Origin: an uncultured Subdoligranulum sp.
Lineage (GTDB): Bacteria > Bacillota_A > Clostridia > Oscillospirales > Ruminococcaceae
Length of the DNA stretch: 10,035 nucleotides
Direction of reading: 5' to 3'
Assembly: GCA_900772715.1 (NCBI GenBank)
Contig: CAAGRN010000264.1
Coordinates: 1-10,035 of the forward strand
This document shows, piece after piece, positions 5,672 to 10,035 of this stretch. Position 1 is the first letter of the stretch. Each line of letters starts with the position of its first letter. The translations under genes were made by a program, and so were the position numbers. The notes under the pieces are model-generated. The model was given only the letters and a program-made list of their open reading frames with translations, did no database searches and was not told the DNA's origin.

Positions 5672-5722
5672 TCAGAACATCGCATTTTCTGCGATGCTGA
5701 ACGGAATTTGAGGGGGCAAATC

Positions 5723-7453
5723 ATGATCGACAAAAATCTTCTGCGGCTGCTCGGCGGCAGCAAAAAGTACATCGGCTTCTGCGTGGGCTGGATGGTGCTG
5801 GGGCTGTTTGCCAATGTGGGCATCACCGCATCGCTGTGTTGGGGCATCGCTCTCGCCCTGCGGTTTAACGGCAGCGCAGCTGTCTTTGCGGCACCGGCGG
5901 TCTGCGCCTGTGCGTGCCTGGCGGTGCGCTATCTCTGCACCCGCCTTGTCGGCGACCTGAAGGACACGCTGGGGCGCAGCGTCAAAAAGGACCTGCGGGA
6001 GCGCGTCTACAACAAAATTGTGCGCCTCGGCGTGCGCTCCACCGACGATATGAGCATGGCAGGTCTGACCCAAATTGCTCTGGAGGGCGTGGAGCAGCTG
6101 GATCTGTACTATTCCACCTACCTGCCGCAGTTCTTTTACGCCATGCTTGCGCCGCTTCTGCTGTTCGGCATTACCGTGGGCATCTCGTGGCAGGTGGCGC
6201 TGGTGCTTTTGTGCTGTGTGCCGCTGATCCCGCTGTCCATTATGGCGGTTTCCCGATGGGCAAAGAAGATTTTTGCCAAGTATTGGGGGCAGTACACCTC
6301 GATGGGCGACTCCTTTTTGGACAGCGTGCAGGGCTTGAAGGAACTGAAAATTTTCGGTGCCGATGCCGCGCAGCACCGCAAAATGAACGAAACCAGCGAG
6401 GCGTTTCGTAAAATCACGATGAAGGTTCTGGTCATGCAGCTTGCCAGCACGACCATTATGGATCTGGTGGCCTACGGCGGCGCGGGGCTGGGCATTGCCA
6501 TGGCGCTGCGCGCGGTCACAAAAGGGGCGCTCTCCCCTATTGCGGCGTTGTTCCTGATTCTGGTAGCGGTGGACTTTTTTCTGCCGCTGCGCGCGTTCGG
6601 CTCGGCGTTCCACATTGCCATGAACGGCGTTTCTGCCGGGCAAAAAATTCTGGCGCTTCTGGCGCAGCCCGACCCCGTCTGGGGTCAGCAGACGGTCACC
6701 GGCACCGAGCTGGCACTGCAAAATGTCAGCTTCTCCTACGACGGCAAGCGGGAGGTTCTGAAAAACGTGACCATGACCTTCCCGCGCTGCGGTATGACCG
6801 CCCTTGTGGGCGAGTCCGGCTGCGGCAAGTCCACGGTGGTAAACCTGCTGTCCGGTGCGCTGCGCCCGACGGCGGGCGCGGTCACGGTGGGCGGCAAACG
6901 GCTGGAAAGCGTTTCCCGCGCGTCCTACTATGCCCGCCTTGCGGTGGTCAGCTACAACACCTACATTTTTAACGAAACCGTGCGGGCAAACTTCCGCCTT
7001 GCCAAGCCCGATGTCACTGACGCGGAAATCTATGCCGCCCTGCAAAAGGTCAATCTGGCAGATTTTCTACGGCAAAACGGCGGGTTGGACAAGGTCATTA
7101 CCGAGGACGCTGCCAATCTTTCCGGCGGGCAAAGGCAGCGTCTGGCTTTGGCAGTAAACCTTGTTGCCGACAAAGGCATTTATATTTTTGACGAAGCAAC
7201 GAGTAATATCGACATAGAAAGCGAAGCCGTGATTTTACAGAACATCCGCGAGCTTTCCCAAACCAAGGGCGTCATTGTCATTTCCCACCGCCTTGCCAAC
7301 GTCGTTCCCGCTGACCGCATCTATTATATGGAGGCGGGCAGCGTAATCGAAAGCGGCACGCACACCGCACTTATGGCGCAAAACGGCGGGTACGCCGCGC
7401 TGTACACCACACAAAAAAATCTGGAACAAGGCTATGCGGAGGTGCTGAAATGA
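5723..7453 (+). CDS. ABC exporter half-transporter 1 (fused permease and ATPase)
   Basis: First half of a heterodimeric type-IV-fold ABC exporter, 576 residues: a membrane domain of about 310 residues with hydrophobic helices, then a nucleotide-binding domain from about residue 330. Visible motifs are Walker A G363-ESGCGKST, signature LSGGQ (466-470), Walker B YIFDEAT with Asp490/Glu491, and H-loop His522. The Q-loop position is Tyr411 (VVSYNTYIF) instead of the usual Gln. The cytoplasmic coupling segment (SVQGLKELKIFGAD) is typical of the CydD/lipid-drug exporter group. The ATG at 5723 follows GAGGGGG by about seven bases; upstream open frame to 5468 crosses the promoter and is rejected. The next gene overlaps by ATGA, implying obligate pairing. 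Substrate is unknown; a thiol, peptide or metal-chelate cargo are all possible. Confidence 0.9.
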   Translation: MIDKNLLRLLGGSKKYIGFCVGWMVLGLFANVGITASLCWGIALALRFNGSAAVFAAPAVCACACLAVRYLCTRLVGDLKDTLGRSVKKDLRERVYNKIVRLGVRSTDDMSMAGLTQIALEGVEQLDLYYSTYLPQFFYAMLAPLLLFGITVGISWQVALVLLCCVPLIPLSIMAVSRWAKKIFAKYWGQYTSMGDSFLDSVQGLKELKIFGADAAQHRKMNETSEAFRKITMKVLVMQLASTTIMDLVAYGGAGLGIAMALRAVTKGALSPIAALFLILVAVDFFLPLRAFGSAFHIAMNGVSAGQKILALLAQPDPVWGQQTVTGTELALQNVSFSYDGKREVLKNVTMTFPRCGMTALVGESGCGKSTVVNLLSGALRPTAGAVTVGGKRLESVSRASYYARLAVVSYNTYIFNETVRANFRLAKPDVTDAEIYAALQKVNLADFLRQNGGLDKVITEDAANLSGGQRQRLALAVNLVADKGIYIFDEATSNIDIESEAVILQNIRELSQTKGVIVISHRLANVVPADRIYYMEAGSVIESGTHTALMAQNGGYAALYTTQKNLEQGYAEVLK

Positions 7454-9135
7454 AACAGAATCCTAAGCTGCGCAGAAGCGGCGCCGTGATCATGGCGAAC
7501 CTGCTTCTGCTTTTGGGCAGCCTTGCCTACATTATGGTTTTGGCAGTCATCAACGGTTCGCTCGGCTTTCTCTGTGCCATGGGCGTGACGCTGTTCGGCG
7601 CGGTGGGCGTTGCTAAAGCCTTGGGCGAAAGCATCGCCCTGTCCTACGGCGCCATCATCGCCTTTGCCGTCGGCTGCGGCGTTTTGCGCGGTATCCTGCG
7701 CTTTTTTGAGCAGTACAGCAACCACTACATTGCGTTTCGGCTGCTGGCGGTGCTGCGGGACAAGATTTTCGGCGCGCTGCGCACGCTCTGCCCCGCCAAG
7801 CTGGAAAGCAAGCAAAAGGGCGCCATCATCGCCATGATCACCTCGGACATTGAAACGCTGGAGGTGTTCTATGCCCACACCATCTCCCCCATCTGCATTG
7901 CGGTTCTTGTGTCCGCCTGTGTGTTTTGCTTTGTGGGGGCTGTCGCCGGCTGGGCGCTTGCCGGGGTCGCACTGCTGGGGTATCTGACCATCGGCATTCT
8001 TGTCCCGGTTCTGGCATCGGGCAGGCTGAAAGCCTCCGGCGTGCGCTACCGCGCCGAATTTTCCTCCTTCAACGCCTATTTTCTCGACAGCATCAAGGGC
8101 ATCCGGGATCTCGTGCTGAACAACGCCGGGCAGCAGCGCGAGGCGGAGGTCAACGCGCGTTCCGAAGCCCTGCTGACGGAAACCAAAAAGATGAAGCATG
8201 ACATCACCAAAACCACCGCCGCCACCGAACTTTGCGTGTCCGCCTTTATTTTGGCAGCGCTGGCTGTCGGCATCTGCCTTGTGGCAAGCGGGCAGCTTTC
8301 GGCGGGGCGTATGGTCATCGGCGTGGTCGCCGTGTTCGGCTCCTTCGGTCCGGTGATTGCCATCTCCGCTTTGCCCGGCAACCTGACCCAGACCTTTGCC
8401 GCGGGCGACCGCGTGCTGGACCTCTTGGCGGAAAAGCCTGCCGTCACGCCGGTAACAAACGGCACTACGTCAAATTTTGAGGACCTTACGGTGCAGAACC
8501 TCTCGTTTTCTTATAACGCGGAAACGCCGGTTTTGCGGGATATCACCCTGCACGCCGAAAAGGGCGAGATCATCGGCATTGTCGGGGAATCCGGCTGCGG
8601 GAAATCGACCTTCCTCAAGCTGCTGCTGCGCTTCTGGCAGAAAAACAGCGGCGCGATCCGGTTCGGCGGCGTGGACGTGGACGACATCGACACCGCCGCC
8701 TTGCTGAAAAACGTCACCATGGTCAGCCAGACGACCTATCTGTTTGACGAAACCATTGAGGAAAATCTGCGCATTGCCAAGCCCGATGCCACGCAGGAGG
8801 AGCTGGAAGCCGCCTGCCGGATGGCATCAGTGCATGAGTTCATCCTTTCCCTGCCCGACGGGTACAAGACGCGGGTCGGCGCGCTGGGCGACAATCTTTC
8901 TGCCGGAGAAAAGCAGCGCATCGGCTTGGCGAGAGCCTTTTTGCGGGGCAGCGAATGGATCCTGCTGGATGAACCAACCAGCAATGTGGACAGCATCAAC
9001 GAAGGCATTATCCTGAAAGCGCTGCAGGCGCAAAAGGGCAAAAAGAGCATCCTGCTTGTGTCGCACCGCGAATCCACCATGGCGATCGCCGACCGCATTT
9101 ACCGCGTAAAGGACGGCAGAATGGCAGAAATTTGA
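7450..9135 (+). CDS. ABC exporter half-transporter 2 (CydC-like fused permease and ATPase)
   Basis: Second half of the heterodimer, 561 residues. The membrane domain contains RFFEQYSNHYIAFRLLAVLRDKIF and the SDIETLEVFYAHTISP segment, both strongly reminiscent of CydC, the thiol-reductant exporter subunit. The ATPase domain has Walker A G379-ESGCGKST, Q-loop Gln427 (VSQTTYLF), signature LSAGE (483-487), Walker B LLDEPT with Asp507/Glu508, and H-loop His539. The start is fixed by the ATGA overlap with the previous gene and a GGAGGT site six bases upstream. In Proteobacteria CydCD exports cysteine and glutathione and is needed for cytochrome bd assembly; no cydA/cydB is present here, so CydC similarity does not prove that cargo. 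An alternative is a member of the wider clostridial heterodimeric exporter group with other small-molecule substrates. Confidence 0.9.
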   Translation: MKQNPKLRRSGAVIMANLLLLLGSLAYIMVLAVINGSLGFLCAMGVTLFGAVGVAKALGESIALSYGAIIAFAVGCGVLRGILRFFEQYSNHYIAFRLLAVLRDKIFGALRTLCPAKLESKQKGAIIAMITSDIETLEVFYAHTISPICIAVLVSACVFCFVGAVAGWALAGVALLGYLTIGILVPVLASGRLKASGVRYRAEFSSFNAYFLDSIKGIRDLVLNNAGQQREAEVNARSEALLTETKKMKHDITKTTAATELCVSAFILAALAVGICLVASGQLSAGRMVIGVVAVFGSFGPVIAISALPGNLTQTFAAGDRVLDLLAEKPAVTPVTNGTTSNFEDLTVQNLSFSYNAETPVLRDITLHAEKGEIIGIVGESGCGKSTFLKLLLRFWQKNSGAIRFGGVDVDDIDTAALLKNVTMVSQTTYLFDETIEENLRIAKPDATQEELEAACRMASVHEFILSLPDGYKTRVGALGDNLSAGEKQRIGLARAFLRGSEWILLDEPTSNVDSINEGIILKALQAQKGKKSILLVSHRESTMAIADRIYRVKDGRMAEI

Positions 9136-9145
9136 TGAGGGTACT

Positions 9146-9502
9146 ATGAAGCAAAACAACATCACCGCCAAGCGCGAGCAGGAAAAGCGCATCGTTTCCC
9201 TGATGATACGCACTTACTGCAAAGGACGCCACGGCACAAGGCAGGGGCTTTGCCCGGAATGTCAGACCTTGCAGGAGTACGCGCTGCTGCGCGCCGACCG
9301 CTGCCCGTTTATGGAAACAAAAACCTTTTGCTCCAACTGTCGGGTGCATTGCTATCAGCCCGCCATGCGGGAAAAGATCCGCGCTGTTATGCGGTATTCC
9401 GGACCGCGTATGCTGTTCAGCCACCCGGTACTGGTCATACGGCACGGCATCGAAAGTATTCGTGAGAAGAAACAACTGGAGAAAGAAAACCATGAAGATT
9501 AA
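9146..9502 (+). CDS. ygbA: YgbA / 'nitrous oxide-stimulated promoter' family protein
   Basis: A 118-residue soluble Cys-rich protein. Recognised by the sequence order LMIRTYCKGRHG, LCPECQTL-EYA-LR, CPF-E-K-FCSNC-VHCY-PAMREKIRAVMRYSGPRML and HPVL-RH, which follows the enterobacterial YgbA pattern closely. Seven cysteines (25, 36, 39, 53, 62, 65, 69) in CxxC and CxxCxxxC arrangements suggest a metal or Fe-S site. In E. coli ygbA belongs to the nitric-oxide-responsive NsrR regulon, but the biochemical role is not established to my knowledge. A GAGGGT ribosome site lies five bases before the ATG, and the gene starts ten bases after the ABC stop codon, so it is in the same operon. The C-terminal tail (RHGIESIREKKQLEKENHED) is charged and overlaps the next gene. 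Confidence 0.9.
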   Translation: MKQNNITAKREQEKRIVSLMIRTYCKGRHGTRQGLCPECQTLQEYALLRADRCPFMETKTFCSNCRVHCYQPAMREKIRAVMRYSGPRMLFSHPVLVIRHGIESIREKKQLEKENHED

Positions 9503-9881
9503 AAAGATCGTATGGCTGCTGCTCGGTTTTGCCGGGCTGGGGCTGGGCGCACTGGGCGCGGTACTGCCCATTTTGCCGACCGTGCCGTTTTTGATGCTGG
9601 CGCTGTTCAGCTTCGGGAAAAGCTCCCAAAGGCTGCACAACTGGTTTGTCGGCACAAAGCTCTATAAAGAAAATCTCGAATCCTTTGTGAACAGACAGGG
9701 CATGACCCGGCGCACCAAGGCAAAAATTATGGGTACCGTCACGCTTTTGATGGCGTTCGGCTTTTGTATGATGCTGCGCGCGGGGCTGGTTCTCCCCTGC
9801 TGCCTGCTGGGCGGGATATGGCTGGCGCACATTTTGTACTTTGTGTTCGGCGTAAAAAGATACCGCCCCGAGGAAGAATAA
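9492..9881 (+). CDS. ybaN: DUF454 (YbaN) family inner-membrane protein
   Basis: A 129-residue membrane protein with the DUF454 hallmark GxLGAVLPILPTVPFLMLALFSFGKSS near residues 15-45, followed by the conserved SQRLHNWFVGTKLY and the MTRRTKAKIMG segment, then two closely spaced hydrophobic stretches in the C-terminal half. The function of the family is unknown; members are scattered beside iron, heme and transport genes in various bacteria. The ATG at 9492 overlaps the YgbA gene by 11 bases and has GGAG about ten bases upstream, so translation is probably coupled. It is the last gene of the ABC operon, and no clear terminator follows directly. Confidence 0.88.
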   Translation: MKIKKIVWLLLGFAGLGLGALGAVLPILPTVPFLMLALFSFGKSSQRLHNWFVGTKLYKENLESFVNRQGMTRRTKAKIMGTVTLLMAFGFCMMLRAGLVLPCCLLGGIWLAHILYFVFGVKRYRPEEE

Positions 9882-9916
9882 TTTTTCTCCATACAAACCC
9901 GTTTATCTCCAGTCTG

Positions 9917-10035
9917 CAGCGGGGTGAGGTCACCCCGCCCTACGGGGCAATAAAAAAACATGGCGGGGTAGGGGCGGGGCACGCCCCGCCCGCGATATAA
10001 CGGCAACGCGAAAATCACGGGTCACCCGTAGGGGC
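9917..10035. repeat. GC-rich palindromic extragenic repeats (REP-like)
   Basis: Two perfect nine-base inverted repeats lie close together: GCGGGGTGA/TCACCCCGC (9919-9927 and 9930-9938) and GGGCGGGGC/GCCCCGCCC (9972-9980 and 9983-9991). GCCCTACGGGG beside the first is echoed in inverse by CCCGTAGGGGC at the window edge (10025-10035), so the element probably continues. Such GC-rich 'GTAGGGGCGGGG' palindromes are common between genes in Oscillospirales genomes (recalled knowledge). No gene is seen in this stretch. It may terminate transcripts in either direction. Confidence 0.6.

Noticed and set aside
5468..5722. N-terminal extension of ABC half 1 to 5468
   Set aside because: It would translate across a consensus promoter, operator and two terminator-like hairpins; ATG 5723 has a strong ribosome site and gives a normal family length.
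5672..7045. 457-residue open frame on the minus strand
   Set aside because: Antisense shadow of ABC half 1 in GC-rich DNA; low-complexity His/Arg/Gln-rich translation with no domain, while the plus frame has all ABC motifs.
7432..8199. 255-residue minus-strand frame opposite ABC half 2
   Set aside because: Gly/Gln/His-rich shadow translation with no ribosome site or family resemblance.

Overview
This window looks like chromosomal DNA of a GC-rich gut Clostridia member. The Oscillospirales (Faecalibacterium/Subdoligranulum/Gemmiger-like) fit best. That placement is an inference from the Agr-type LytTR/GHKL two-component pair, the mix of protein families, strong Shine-Dalgarno sites, and GC-rich extragenic palindromes at the right end. 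I see no rRNA, tRNA, CRISPR array, phage or transposase gene.

Layout. (1) 43-2119, minus strand: a LytTR response regulator and a GHKL sensor kinase overlap by ATGA and share one promoter. (2) 2211-3782, plus strand: a strong promoter with an operator-like palindrome at its start site, a ~200-base structured leader carrying a second copy of the palindrome, then a Cys-rich protein of the L-2-amino-thiazoline-4-carboxylate (ATC) hydrolase family and a divergent GNAT acetyltransferase. (3) 3868-4780, minus strand: a NapH-like membrane protein with two ferredoxin-type 4Fe-4S motifs, convergent with region 2. (4) 4844-5461, plus strand: a second, canonical GNAT gene with its own promoter and a different palindrome over the -10. 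(5) 5553-9881, plus strand: a strong promoter, a third copy of the region-2 palindrome at the start site, terminator-like hairpins, then a tightly packed operon: ABC half-transporter 1, ABC half-transporter 2 (CydC-like), YgbA ('nitrous oxide-stimulated promoter') family, and DUF454/YbaN family. (6) 9917-10035: GC-rich palindromic repeats.

How it may fit together. The most notable feature is that the palindrome GTTAG-N6-CTAAC (one copy with ATAAC) sits 8-9 bases after the -10 of two separate strong promoters, one driving the ATC-hydrolase/GNAT genes and one driving the ABC/YgbA/DUF454 operon. This predicts a common repressor, not encoded in the window, and a single physiological programme. 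The families suggest sulfur/thiol or metal chemistry (the ATC hydrolase namesake releases cysteine; CydCD exporters move thiols; YgbA is Cys-rich and linked to nitrosative stress in enterobacteria). The actual substrate and signal cannot be read from the sequence.
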